The notes beneath the pieces were generated by a model. The model was not told the DNA's origin. It searched no databases and saw nothing but the letters and a program-made list of their open reading frames with translations. Positions 46,490-54,876 of a DNA stretch of 64,000 nucleotides are shown here, piece after piece (position 1 is the stretch's first letter; the number at the start of each line of letters is the position of its first letter). Position numbers and translations under genes: made by a program. The stretch lies in assembly GCA_963790775.1 (NCBI GenBank), contig CAWBPR010000008.1, positions 186,001 to 250,000 of the forward strand. The letters are read 5' to 3'. The stretch is from JASJBU01 sp963790775. Its GTDB lineage: Bacteria; Pseudomonadota; Gammaproteobacteria; Chromatiales; Chromatiaceae.

Positions 46490-46906
46490 TTACTCCATCT
46501 CGTCCAGTGCTTTCTGATAGCGGTTAGCATGAGAACGCTCGGCCTTGGCCAGGGTCTCAAACCAGTCGGCTACTTCGTCGAAGCCTTCATCGCGAGCGGC
46601 CTTGGCCATACCCGGGTACATATCAGTGTACTCATGGGTTTCACCTGCCACGGCAGACTTCAGGTTGTCAGCGGTGCCGCCAAAGGGCATGCCGGTTGCA
46701 GGATCGCCGCACTGCTCCAGATATTCCAGATGGCCGTGAGCGTGACCGGTTTCACCTTCAGCGGTGGAGCGGAAAAGCGCTGAAATATCGTTGTAGCCTT
46801 CAACGTCAGCCTTGGAGGCGAAGTAGAGATAGCGGCGGTTGGCTTGGGATTCTCCGGCGAAAGCGTCTTTCAGATTTTGTTCGGTCTTACTGCCTTTGAG
46901 TTCCAT
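46490..46906 (-). CDS. Rubrerythrin, short form without rubredoxin domain
   Basis: 138 residues. The four-helix di-iron domain is complete: FAGESQANRRYLYFA, AEGETGHAHGHLEYL, AVAGETHEYTDMYPGMAK and LAKAERSHANRYQKAL supply the Glu/His ligands. The C-terminal rubredoxin domain (two CxxC) of classical rubrerythrin is missing, so electrons must come from another protein. The enzyme reduces hydrogen peroxide in the cytoplasm. It is the first gene of the leftward operon, with a TTAGA-N5-TCTAA operator 74 bases upstream. Confidence 0.95.
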   Translation of the reverse strand: MELKGSKTEQNLKDAFAGESQANRRYLYFASKADVEGYNDISALFRSTAEGETGHAHGHLEYLEQCGDPATGMPFGGTADNLKSAVAGETHEYTDMYPGMAKAARDEGFDEVADWFETLAKAERSHANRYQKALDEME

Positions 46907-46979
46907 TGAGTGGTTCTCCGAAATTAAGTGGTTATTAAGGGAAGTTAACGTAGGGGTGCTTGTAGCCCTTCCGTGTACA

Positions 46980-46994
46980 TTAGAATAGCTCTAA
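46980..46994. promoter_or_regulatory. TTAGA-N5-TCTAA inverted repeat upstream of rubrerythrin
   Basis: ATTAGAATAGCTCTAAA contains a perfect TTAGA/TCTAA inverted repeat with five bases between. It lies in the divergent space between rubrerythrin and the Fur-family gene, 74 bases before the rubrerythrin start. The shape and AT-rich half-sites fit a Fur-superfamily (Irr/PerR-type) operator. A second copy precedes the peroxidase gene. Confidence 0.65.
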
Positions 46995-47181
46995 ATCCGA
47001 TTCCTACCTAATGGTAGTTTCAATGGTATTGATAGGCATGGCCTATTTATTATTTGAGAATTTTCCAAGTTTGTGGATGTGCAAAAGCCGGATCTGAAAT
47101 CAGACGCGGAATTTCTTGAGTCTTTTGTCTAAGCGGGATCTCTCTGCTATCGTTTAATGAGAATGATTTATACTTCGGTTT

Positions 47182-47637
47182 ATGATGGGCGCAGCAAACA
47201 AACATACTTCAGATCCGTTTGATGTCAGGCGGCGGTTGATAGAGTCTGACATAACTCCCACGCCACAACGGGTGGCTATTGCAGAAGTTCTGCTGGCCTC
47301 CCATCAGCATATTACAGCAGAGGAGTTGTTTGAAAAGGTCAATCAGCGTCGCGAAAGTAGTAAAAGAGTCTCGAAAGCAACCGTTTACAACTCTTTGGGG
47401 CTGTTCGTTCAAAAAGGGCTGTTACGGGAGATATTTACGGATGCTTCCGGTGCTTTTTACGATACCAATACGCAACCTCACTACCACTTTTACAACCTGG
47501 ATACCGGACAATTGATCGATATGCAGGAACGACTGGCGCCCTTCGTTTTGGAGGCCAGCCTGCCTGAAGGTACGTTCGTCGAGGATATTGATATCATGAT
47601 CCGTATTCGCAACCAGACTCAGGATGCCGATCCTTGA
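47182..47637 (+). CDS. Fur-family transcriptional regulator (Irr/PerR-like)
   Basis: 151 residues. The N-terminal winged helix is clear (ITPTPQRVAIAEVLLASHQHITAEELFEKV, then SKATVYNSLGLFVQKGLLRE). The dimerisation domain has QPHYHFYNLDTGQLID, a metal-binding HxHF region as in Irr-type members. No CxxC structural-zinc pairs are present and the protein appears to have no cysteine, unlike Fur and most PerR. It diverges from the rubrerythrin operon and precedes the dihaem peroxidase; both flanking targets share an inverted repeat. Likely the local peroxide- or haem/iron-responsive repressor. Confidence 0.88.
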   Translation: MMGAANKHTSDPFDVRRRLIESDITPTPQRVAIAEVLLASHQHITAEELFEKVNQRRESSKRVSKATVYNSLGLFVQKGLLREIFTDASGAFYDTNTQPHYHFYNLDTGQLIDMQERLAPFVLEASLPEGTFVEDIDIMIRIRNQTQDADP

Positions 47638-47738
47638 AACGGCATAAAGATTGACTGCACAGTATCTGAGTTAGAGGTTGAAGGGCCTGCATAATCTTTA
47701 TATTCCTAAATCGTTGAGAATAATCATTGCCGGTTGCT

Positions 47739-47753
47739 TTAGATAGATTCTAA
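47739..47753. promoter_or_regulatory. TTAGA-N5-TCTAA inverted repeat upstream of the peroxidase
   Basis: TTTAGATAGATTCTAATC holds the same perfect TTAGA/TCTAA repeat with five-base spacing as upstream of rubrerythrin, 88 bases before the peroxidase start. A weaker Fur-box-like string, TGAGAATAATCATT, lies just upstream (about 47715-47728). Confidence 0.65.
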
Positions 47754-47840
47754 TCTTGCTCCACCAAGAGCAGCGTCACTCAGTCAGCATCTACTCATGA
47801 GTTGATGGTGAGTGAACAAGTAGTATTCAAGGTGGAAATC

Positions 47841-48833
47841 ATGCAAGTTAAAAGATATCTGACACCCTTCGCCCTGCTGATCACAGTCTCCCCCACACTG
47901 CTGTATGCAGAAGAACCCATTCAGCCAATCCGGCCTGTGCAAGAGATCAATCTGGCCCAGGCCGAGCTTGGCAGGAAACTCTATTTTGATCCCCGCTTAT
48001 CCAGGTCAGGCTTCATCTCCTGTAACTCCTGCCACAATCTGAGCATGGGTGGTACGGATAATCTGAAAACTTCCATTGGACATAAATGGCAGCAGGGTCC
48101 CATCAATGCGCCCACGGTGCTGAATTCGAGCCTGAATGTCGCACAGTTCTGGGACGGACGCGCCGCGGACCTGAAAGAACAGGCGGGAGGTCCGATCGCC
48201 AATCCGGGCGAGATGGCTTTCACCCATACTCTGGCGATCGGGGTATTGAAGTCCATCCCTGAGTACGCGAAACAATTCAAGCAGGTCTACGGCATCGATC
48301 AGATCACCATCGAGGAGGTAACCCAGGCCATTGCTGAATTTGAAAAGACCCTGATTACACCAAATTCAGCGTTTGATCAGTGGCTGCTGGGGGATAAAAA
48401 TGCCCTGACAGCTGACCAGCTGGCCGGTTATGAGCTATTCAAGAACAGCGGTTGTGTGGCCTGTCACAATGGCCCTGCGGCGGGCGGTAATTCATTCCAG
48501 AAGATGGGTGTGGTGGAGCCTTATCAGACAAAAAACGAAGCTGAGGGCCTGGCGGCGGTTACCGGGAATGATGCGGACCGTTTCAAATTCAAGGTTCCTA
48601 CCCTGCGCAACGTGGAAATGACCTACCCCTACTTCCACGACGGCGAAGCGCAGACGCTGGCCGAAGCCGTCGATATTATGGGTCGTCTGCAACTGGGTAA
48701 GACATTCAATGCTACGGAAAACACCCAGATTGTTGCCTTCCTGAAGTCCCTGACGGGTGATCAGCCGACATTTCTGATGCCGGTTCTTCCGCCATCAACA
48801 GAGCAGACGCCTCGCCCTCAACCATTTGACTGA
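47841..48833 (+). CDS. Dihaem cytochrome c peroxidase
   Basis: 330 residues from the ATG at 47841, which starts a signal peptide (FALLITVSPTLLYA); the frame is open 13 codons upstream. Two haem c sites are present: CNSCH (about residue 58) and CVACH (about residue 205). Family segments include LGRKLYFDPRLSRSGFISC, NAPTVLNSSLN and TLRNVEMTYPYFHDGEAQTL. The enzyme reduces hydrogen peroxide in the periplasm with electrons from cytochrome c. It follows the Fur-family gene, and its own TTAGA-N5-TCTAA site suggests shared control with rubrerythrin. A strong terminator follows. Confidence 0.95.
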   Translation: MQVKRYLTPFALLITVSPTLLYAEEPIQPIRPVQEINLAQAELGRKLYFDPRLSRSGFISCNSCHNLSMGGTDNLKTSIGHKWQQGPINAPTVLNSSLNVAQFWDGRAADLKEQAGGPIANPGEMAFTHTLAIGVLKSIPEYAKQFKQVYGIDQITIEEVTQAIAEFEKTLITPNSAFDQWLLGDKNALTADQLAGYELFKNSGCVACHNGPAAGGNSFQKMGVVEPYQTKNEAEGLAAVTGNDADRFKFKVPTLRNVEMTYPYFHDGEAQTLAEAVDIMGRLQLGKTFNATENTQIVAFLKSLTGDQPTFLMPVLPPSTEQTPRPQPFD

Positions 48834-48859
48834 TCCGTATAAGTCACGGCATTCATGCG

Positions 48860-48889
48860 GCAGGCCAGCCCCGACCGGGGCTGGCCTGC
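48860..48889. terminator. Bidirectional hairpin between peroxidase and reductase genes
   Basis: A perfect 13-bp stem (GCAGGCCAGCCCC / GGGGCTGGCCTGC) with a four-base loop lies between two convergent genes. U-tracts are short, but position and strength fit a shared terminator. Confidence 0.7.
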
Positions 48890-48912
48890 TCGTTCATTTG
48901 CAGTTGGATAAA

Positions 48913-50382
48913 TCAGTCGACCGCCCAGTGGCGCCAACCGGATGTGTCGAGCTGCAGGCCGGTTGCGGTCTTGAGCAGTGACTCGAGCCAGCCGGTAGGA
49001 CCCGCCAGGTAGACATCCACCTGTGGCGTGCCGGCCAGGGCAACCGCGATGAGATCGACCAGTTTATCGATGGTGACGTCAGGAGCGGTGGCGGAGTAGA
49101 CAAAATTGTCCAGCGAATCATTCCAGGATCGACAGAGGTTTTCCAGGGAAGAGCCGGGAGGGTTGCCGCCGACCTGAACCAGATGCAACCCTTCCGCATT
49201 ATCGATCGTAATCGCCTGTTCAAGCAGGCTTTTGATCGGTGCAAATCCGGCCTCTTTTGCCATGAATAGCGCCGGTGTTGTGGAGTCCTCCTGGAGCAGG
49301 AAGTCACCTGTCGGACCCTCCACCAGTATGGTTTGTTTGGCCATTCCCTTGTTGAAGACCAGATCACTGAAAGCGTCGTTCTGCTTGCGGGAGATGATGA
49401 ATTGGAGGTTGCGGCCATCACAAGGGCAGCTGGCGAGACAGAGTTCAGTGGCACTGCCATCTTCGGCGGTCAGCCTGACCTGCTGCCCTGCTTTGAAGCG
49501 CAGTGAGTGGGTGCGGGGAGTCTGAATGCTCAACAGCGCCAGGTCGTCACTCATGGCCTCAATTTTGCGGACTGTCGCGCGGATCTCCTGATGAGGCAGG
49601 GCCTCATCCATACCCGCCTCCCTGGCTTCAATCACGAGATCCGAGATTGCCGTATTCGAGCAGGCCAGGATGTAGCCCTCCTCCTGATCTCTGGCGCTGA
49701 TGACATAATCATGCTCACGCAGCTTGCGCACCGCACCGGAGACCACTTTGCACTTGCAGGAGCCGCAGTTCCCGCTGGTGCAGCCATAGTTGAGATAGAG
49801 GCCTGCCTTGAGGCCGGCATTCAGGATCGAGTCATTGCCCTCCAGAAAGAATTCATGGCCGCTGGGCAGCAAACGGATACTGGCGGTGACAATCTTGAGC
49901 ATGGCGTTTTTCGCGAACAGGGCAGCTCGGGCATCCTCGGCCCGCTCCATGCGCTGCATGGCCTTTTCCAGGTGATTGATACACTGCCCCACGCTTTTGC
50001 GTAACTGTTCCTCCGGCGAATTTACTGCCGTAGTGAGTTCATCCAGGGTGTCTTGCATCAGGGCTTCAGAGGCATTCAGCGCCGACTTGGTCTGTACCAG
50101 GGTGTGTTGAAATTCCTTCAGTCGGCTCATCAGTACGACCGGGTCCGGCATCCAGCCGTCACTATAGTGGGCCTTGGGCTTGGCTTCAGCGCGGATTCTG
50201 GTAACCCGCTCCAATACCGGATCGGTTTCCATGTCGATGTGGGGATACAATTCCAGCAGTATATCGACGCTAAGTTTGCCCTCAAAGGTTTTGGCATCTT
50301 CTTTGCGGATGCGTTTTTGCAGTTCCCCGCGGCTGACACCGGCCAGGCGGGCGGCACGGGATAGAGAGAGTAATTGTGGCAT
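48913..50382 (-). CDS. 2Fe-2S ferredoxin / flavin-reductase-like protein with helix-turn-helix-like N-terminus
   Basis: 489 residues in three parts. Residues 1-60 start LLSLSRAARLAGVSRGELQKRI, which resembles a MerR/phage-type helix-turn-helix. Residues 80-160 are helical and probably coiled coil. A plant-type 2Fe-2S domain follows (CTSGNCGSCKCKV and a later YILACSN), then an FNR-like flavin/NAD module. The flavin-binding RxYS of the FNR family is not visible; the region reads ELCLASCPCDG, so cofactor binding is in doubt. Possible roles are a redox-sensing regulator or an oxidoreductase with a repurposed N-terminus. Convergent with the peroxidase gene. Confidence 0.8.
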   Translation of the reverse strand: MPQLLSLSRAARLAGVSRGELQKRIRKEDAKTFEGKLSVDILLELYPHIDMETDPVLERVTRIRAEAKPKAHYSDGWMPDPVVLMSRLKEFQHTLVQTKSALNASEALMQDTLDELTTAVNSPEEQLRKSVGQCINHLEKAMQRMERAEDARAALFAKNAMLKIVTASIRLLPSGHEFFLEGNDSILNAGLKAGLYLNYGCTSGNCGSCKCKVVSGAVRKLREHDYVISARDQEEGYILACSNTAISDLVIEAREAGMDEALPHQEIRATVRKIEAMSDDLALLSIQTPRTHSLRFKAGQQVRLTAEDGSATELCLASCPCDGRNLQFIISRKQNDAFSDLVFNKGMAKQTILVEGPTGDFLLQEDSTTPALFMAKEAGFAPIKSLLEQAITIDNAEGLHLVQVGGNPPGSSLENLCRSWNDSLDNFVYSATAPDVTIDKLVDLIAVALAGTPQVDVYLAGPTGWLESLLKTATGLQLDTSGWRHWAVD

Positions 50383-50472
50383 GGTGGCGCTTCCCTTGTG
50401 TTTCTAATTTTTCACAATAGCTTGAACGTATTGCTGAGTGTTGGCAACCGGGAGAAGCAAGCGATCCTTCGG

Positions 50473-51453
50473 CTACTGTAATGCAGCATAACGGGCGGCC
50501 CCCAGGAGCGCCGCCTTGTCGTTCAGAATGACCTTGACCGGCATTGCCTTTACCAGATGCTGCATGCGTCCCTTGTTGAAAAAGGCCTGCAGAAAATCCG
50601 GTTGTTCCAGTCGCGGGAGAATTTTTGGGGCAATGCCCCCGCCCAGATAGACGCCGCTGTGCGCCATGATTTTAAGGGCGTGATTGGCGGCTTCCCGTGC
50701 GTAGAGTCTGACAAACATATCCAGGGCCTGTTCACAGATTGGATCGCGTTGCGCCATGGCTGTCTCCGAGATTACCGGCGCGGCGCCTTTCAGACTAATC
50801 TCCTGCTGCAGCCAGGAGGGTTCAGGCAGGGCGTGATGGTGACGCAGAAAGGCATGGATATTTTCCAGGCCGGGGCCGGAGACCACCCTTTCCCAGCTGA
50901 CGTGGCCATATTGTGCAGCGAGAAAATCACAGAGTTCAAACTCCTGCCTGTTGGCGGGGCTGAAATCGGTATGCCCTCCTTCGGAAGAAAACGGCCGGTG
51001 AATCTGCCCGTCCCAGTAGAGACCGGCCTCACCCAGGCCGGTGCCGGCGGAGATGATCGATGCATTACCCACGCGTCCAGCCTGTCCCCGATTGAGGATC
51101 TGGAAATCGTCCTCTGCAAGGGCTTCGATGCCCCAGGCATTGGCTTCCAGGTCATTCAGCAACCAGCAGTCCTGGAAGCTGAAATCATTGCGGATCGATG
51201 CGGCGCTGATCCGCCAGGGAAGATTGGTGGCATCACAGGTCTGCTCGATGATGGGGCCGGCTATCCCGAAGCAGGCGCGAGTAACGTTTGTGTCGCTACT
51301 CTTAAGAAATACCTTGAGGATCTGTTCCAGGGTTTCAAACTCCCCGCTGGGGAATGTCTGCTCAGCGACAGCCTCGAAACTCACACCCACATCGCTCTGG
51401 TAGATTGCAAGGCGGGTGTTGGTGCCGCCGATATCGCCTGCCAGTAATTCCAT
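50473..51453 (-). CDS. glk: Glucokinase
   Basis: 326 residues of the proteobacterial Glk family. The phosphate-binding loop GDIGGTNTRLAI is at residues 7-18. Other family segments are NDLEANAWGIEAL, ISAGTGLGEAG and SGVYLGGGIAPKIL. It phosphorylates glucose with ATP in the cytoplasm. It is divergent from uvrD, 65 bases away. Confidence 0.95.
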   Translation of the reverse strand: MELLAGDIGGTNTRLAIYQSDVGVSFEAVAEQTFPSGEFETLEQILKVFLKSSDTNVTRACFGIAGPIIEQTCDATNLPWRISAASIRNDFSFQDCWLLNDLEANAWGIEALAEDDFQILNRGQAGRVGNASIISAGTGLGEAGLYWDGQIHRPFSSEGGHTDFSPANRQEFELCDFLAAQYGHVSWERVVSGPGLENIHAFLRHHHALPEPSWLQQEISLKGAAPVISETAMAQRDPICEQALDMFVRLYAREAANHALKIMAHSGVYLGGGIAPKILPRLEQPDFLQAFFNKGRMQHLVKAMPVKVILNDKAALLGAARYAALQ

Positions 51454-51518
51454 GCGATCTCTACTCCGGGTCTGTTTGAAGAGGTTAGTTTAACGGATAA
51501 CCCTGTTAAGATAATCAA

Positions 51519-53681
51519 ATGGATGTTTCTCTGATTCTCGATCCCCTGAATGATGCCCAGCGCGAGGCGGTCACTGCGCCGGTCGGCAATCTGCTGGTGC
51601 TGGCCGGCGCCGGCAGCGGCAAGACCCGGGTGCTGGTGCATCGCATCGCCTGGTTGCTGGCGGTGGAGGGCGCTTCGCCCTGGTCGGTGCTGGCGGTGAC
51701 CTTCACCAACAAGGCCGCACGGGAGATGCGCAACCGCATCGAGGAGCTGCTGGGCCAGCCGATCGGCGGCATGTGGGTCGGCACTTTTCATGGCCTGGCG
51801 CATCGCCTGCTGCGTGCCCACTGGAAAGAGGCCGGGCTGCCGCAGAGCTTTCAGATCCTCGATTCCGACGATCAGTTCCGCCTCGTGAAGCGGGTCTTGA
51901 AGAGCCTGGATCTGGATGACGGCAAGTGGCCGCCCCGTCAGCTGCAATGGTACATCAATGGCCGTAAGGATGAGGGTCTGCGCGCCCAGCATCTGGATGA
52001 TGGCGGCGATCCATACCAGCGGCAACTGATCCGGGTGTATAGCGAGTACCAGGCTGCCTGTGAGCGTGGTGGGATGGTGGATTTTGCCGAGCTGCTGCTG
52101 CGTGCCCATGAGCTGTGGCGGGAGCGGCCCGATATCCTGCAACACTACCAGGAACGTTTTCAGCATGTGCTGGTGGACGAATTTCAGGACACCAATGCGA
52201 TCCAGTATGCCTGGTTGCGCCTGCTCACCACCCAGCGCAACAACCTGTTTATAGTCGGTGACGATGATCAGTCGATCTACGGCTGGCGCGGCGCGCGGGT
52301 GGAGAATATCCAGAGTTTTCAAGGTGACTACGGCAACACCCGCCTGATCAAGCTGGAGCAGAACTACCGCTCCACCGGCAACATTCTGAATGCCGCCAAT
52401 GCCCTGATCACGAATAACCCGTCACGCCTGGGCAAGCAGCTCTGGACCGCCGATGGGGAGGGTGAGCCGATCAATCTCTACTCCGCCTTCAATGAAGTGG
52501 ATGAGGCGCGTTTCGTGGTGGAGCGCATCAGACAGGTTATCGAGGAGGGTCATGCCCGCGCCGAGTGTGCGATTCTCTATCGAACCACGGCCCAGTCGCG
52601 ACTGTTTGAGGAGGCGTTGATCCAGTCCTCCATCCCCTATCGGGTGTATGGCGGCCTGCGCTTCTTCGAGCGCGCAGAGATCAGGGATGCGCTGGCCTAC
52701 TTGAGGCTGCTGAATAATCCCGATGATGATGCGGCCTATGAACGCGCGGTGAATATGCCGCCGCGGGGGATCGGACCCAAGACCATGGATGGGGTGCGTG
52801 AGCATGCCCGGGATTTCGGTTGTTCCCTGTGGCGCTCCAGCACGGAGCTGCTGCAAGGCGGAGCCCTGCCGAAACGGGCGGCCGGCGCCCTGCAGGGCTT
52901 CCATGACCTGATTGAGGAGCTGCGGGTGGATACCGCCCAATTGAGCCTGTCGGAGAAGGTCGAGCAGACCCTGGCAGCCAGCCGGCTGCCCCAGCATTTT
53001 GAAAAAAGCCGTGATGGTAAGGGTGTTGATCGCAAGGAGAACCTGGAGGAGCTGGCCAATGCCACCCGCCAGTTTGGCTATGAAACCCATGAAGACGAGG
53101 AGCTGGATGAGCTGTCCGCTTTTCTGTCCCATGCCGCCTTGGAGGCTGGTGAGGCGCAGGGTGATCCGTTTGAAGACTGCGTGCAACTCATGACCCTGCA
53201 CTCCGCGAAAGGACTGGAATTTCCCCTGGTGTTCCTGGTGGGGCTGGAAGAGGGGCTGTTCCCGCACAGCATGTCCTCGGATGACCCCGTCAAGCTGGAG
53301 GAAGAGCGCCGGCTCTGCTATGTCGGGGTGACCCGGGCCATGCAGGTCCTGTATCTGAGTCATGCGGAGAGCCGCCGGCTGCATGGCAGCGAGAGCTATC
53401 CCCTGCCCTCCCGGTTCATTCGCGAGATACCCGCAGACCTGATGCGAGAGGTGCGTTCGGGGCCACAGATCACCCGGCCGCTTTATAACTCTCCGTTGAC
53501 CTACGGCAGTGAGGAGCTCACCGGCTTCAGTCTCGGGCAAAGGGTGCGCCATGCAAAATTTGGCGAAGGGGTGGTGCTGAATGCGGAGGGTCAGGGCCGC
53601 AGTGCGCGGGTACAGGTGAATTTTGAGCGGGAAGGAAGCAAATGGCTGGTGGTGGCCTATGCTAATCTGTCGCCCTGCTGA
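51519..53681 (+). CDS. uvrD: DNA helicase II
   Basis: 720 residues, normal for UvrD, the superfamily-1 3'-5' helicase of nucleotide-excision and mismatch repair. Motif I is AGAGSGKTRVLVHRIAWL, motif II VDEFQDTN, motif III GDDDQSIYGWRGA, motif IV QNYRST, motif V LMTLHSAKGLEF and motif VI YVGVTRAM. The C-terminal Tudor-like tail (GQRVRHAKFGEGVVLNAEG) is present. Intact. Confidence 0.97.
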   Translation: MDVSLILDPLNDAQREAVTAPVGNLLVLAGAGSGKTRVLVHRIAWLLAVEGASPWSVLAVTFTNKAAREMRNRIEELLGQPIGGMWVGTFHGLAHRLLRAHWKEAGLPQSFQILDSDDQFRLVKRVLKSLDLDDGKWPPRQLQWYINGRKDEGLRAQHLDDGGDPYQRQLIRVYSEYQAACERGGMVDFAELLLRAHELWRERPDILQHYQERFQHVLVDEFQDTNAIQYAWLRLLTTQRNNLFIVGDDDQSIYGWRGARVENIQSFQGDYGNTRLIKLEQNYRSTGNILNAANALITNNPSRLGKQLWTADGEGEPINLYSAFNEVDEARFVVERIRQVIEEGHARAECAILYRTTAQSRLFEEALIQSSIPYRVYGGLRFFERAEIRDALAYLRLLNNPDDDAAYERAVNMPPRGIGPKTMDGVREHARDFGCSLWRSSTELLQGGALPKRAAGALQGFHDLIEELRVDTAQLSLSEKVEQTLAASRLPQHFEKSRDGKGVDRKENLEELANATRQFGYETHEDEELDELSAFLSHAALEAGEAQGDPFEDCVQLMTLHSAKGLEFPLVFLVGLEEGLFPHSMSSDDPVKLEEERRLCYVGVTRAMQVLYLSHAESRRLHGSESYPLPSRFIREIPADLMREVRSGPQITRPLYNSPLTYGSEELTGFSLGQRVRHAKFGEGVVLNAEGQGRSARVQVNFEREGSKWLVVAYANLSPC

Positions 53682-53757
53682 GTCATTAATAATCGCAGAC
53701 CTGACAGCCAAATGGTTTGTTTAGGGAGATGCGGGATTGAGAGGAGATATAAACTTC

Positions 53758-54876
53758 ATGAAGCGCCGTGACTTTATCAAGAAGATAGGGATGGGTTCGC
53801 TGGCCGTTGGCAGTGCCGGGTTGATTACCGCCTGTGGCGAGCAGAAGACCACTCAGACGACGACAGCTCAGACCAGGCAGCAGACTTTCGAGTGGAAGAT
53901 GGTGACTACCTGGCCGAAGAACTTTCCGGGCCTGGGGACCGGCGCCAACCAGCTCGCGGAACTGATCACGGAAATGAGCGGCGGCCGCATCCGGGTCAAG
54001 GTCTACGGCGCGAAAGAGCTGGTGCCGGCATTTGAAGTCTTCGATGCAGTTTCCCGCGGTACGGCGGAGATGGGGCATGGAGCAGCCTACTATTGGAAAG
54101 GTAAGAGCGAGGCGGCGCAGTTTTTCTCGACCGTGCCCTTCGGCATGACTGCACAGGAGATGAACGGCTGGATGTACCATGGGGATGGCCTCAAGCTGTG
54201 GCGGGAGCTCTATGATGGCTTCGGCCTGATCCCGGCGCCCGCAGGCAACACCGGCGTGCAGATGGGAGGCTGGTTCAACAAGGAGATCAACAGTGTCGAA
54301 GACCTGAAAGGCTTGAAGATGCGCATCCCGGGGCTGGGCGGCGAGGTGTTGAAAAGGGCTGGCGGCACCCCGGTGAACCTGCCGGGTGGTGAGCTCTTCA
54401 CCTCATTGGAGTCCGGAGCGATCGATGCGACTGAGTGGGTGAACCCGTATAACGATCTGGCCTTCGGACTCTACAAGGCGGCGAAATATTACTACTACCC
54501 GGGCTTTCATGAGCCGGGCACCACGCTGGAGGCGATCATCAACAAGGCGGCCTTCAATAAACTCCCGCAGGATCTGCAGTCGATCGTGCTCAACGCCTGC
54601 AAAGTGGTCAATCAGGAGATGCTGGCAGAATACACGGCGCGCAATCCGGCGGCCCTGCGCACCCTGGTGGAGAAGCACAAGGTGGATATTCGCAGCTATC
54701 CGGAAGATGTCCTGGCCACCCTGAGGCGATATTCAGAGGAGGTGGTTCAGGAGCTTGCCGATAAGGATGAGTTCACGAAACGCGTGTTCGATTCCTACAG
54801 CGCCTTTCTGCAAGGATCGCGTGAATGGGGCAGGCTCTCGGATCGCGCCTATCTGCATGCCCGTGACGGCGGGTAG
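53758..54876 (+). CDS. TRAP transporter solute-binding protein (DctP/TakP family)
   Basis: 372 residues from the ATG at 53758. The leader is MKRRDFIKKIGMGSLAVG with RRDFIKK, a Tat-type motif, followed by LITAC, so it may be a Tat-exported lipoprotein. The fold is that of TRAP binding proteins for keto- or other organic acids (VTTWPKNFPGLGTGANQLAELI, MRIPGLGGEVLKRAGGTPVNLPGGELFTSL, EWVNPYNDLAFGLYKAAKYYY). No DctQ/DctM permease genes are beside it. Its 3' end overlaps the start of hemW by 20 bases. Confidence 0.9.
   Translation: MKRRDFIKKIGMGSLAVGSAGLITACGEQKTTQTTTAQTRQQTFEWKMVTTWPKNFPGLGTGANQLAELITEMSGGRIRVKVYGAKELVPAFEVFDAVSRGTAEMGHGAAYYWKGKSEAAQFFSTVPFGMTAQEMNGWMYHGDGLKLWRELYDGFGLIPAPAGNTGVQMGGWFNKEINSVEDLKGLKMRIPGLGGEVLKRAGGTPVNLPGGELFTSLESGAIDATEWVNPYNDLAFGLYKAAKYYYYPGFHEPGTTLEAIINKAAFNKLPQDLQSIVLNACKVVNQEMLAEYTARNPAALRTLVEKHKVDIRSYPEDVLATLRRYSEEVVQELADKDEFTKRVFDSYSAFLQGSREWGRLSDRAYLHARDGG

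Noticed and set aside
47155..47175. TGAGAATGATTTATA before the Fur-family gene as an autoregulatory Fur box
   Set aside because: Only partial match to a Fur box and no TTAGA-N5-TCTAA repeat; too weak to list as a site.
52422..53711. 429-codon minus-strand frame opposite uvrD
   Set aside because: It is a shadow frame; all seven helicase motifs lie on the plus strand.
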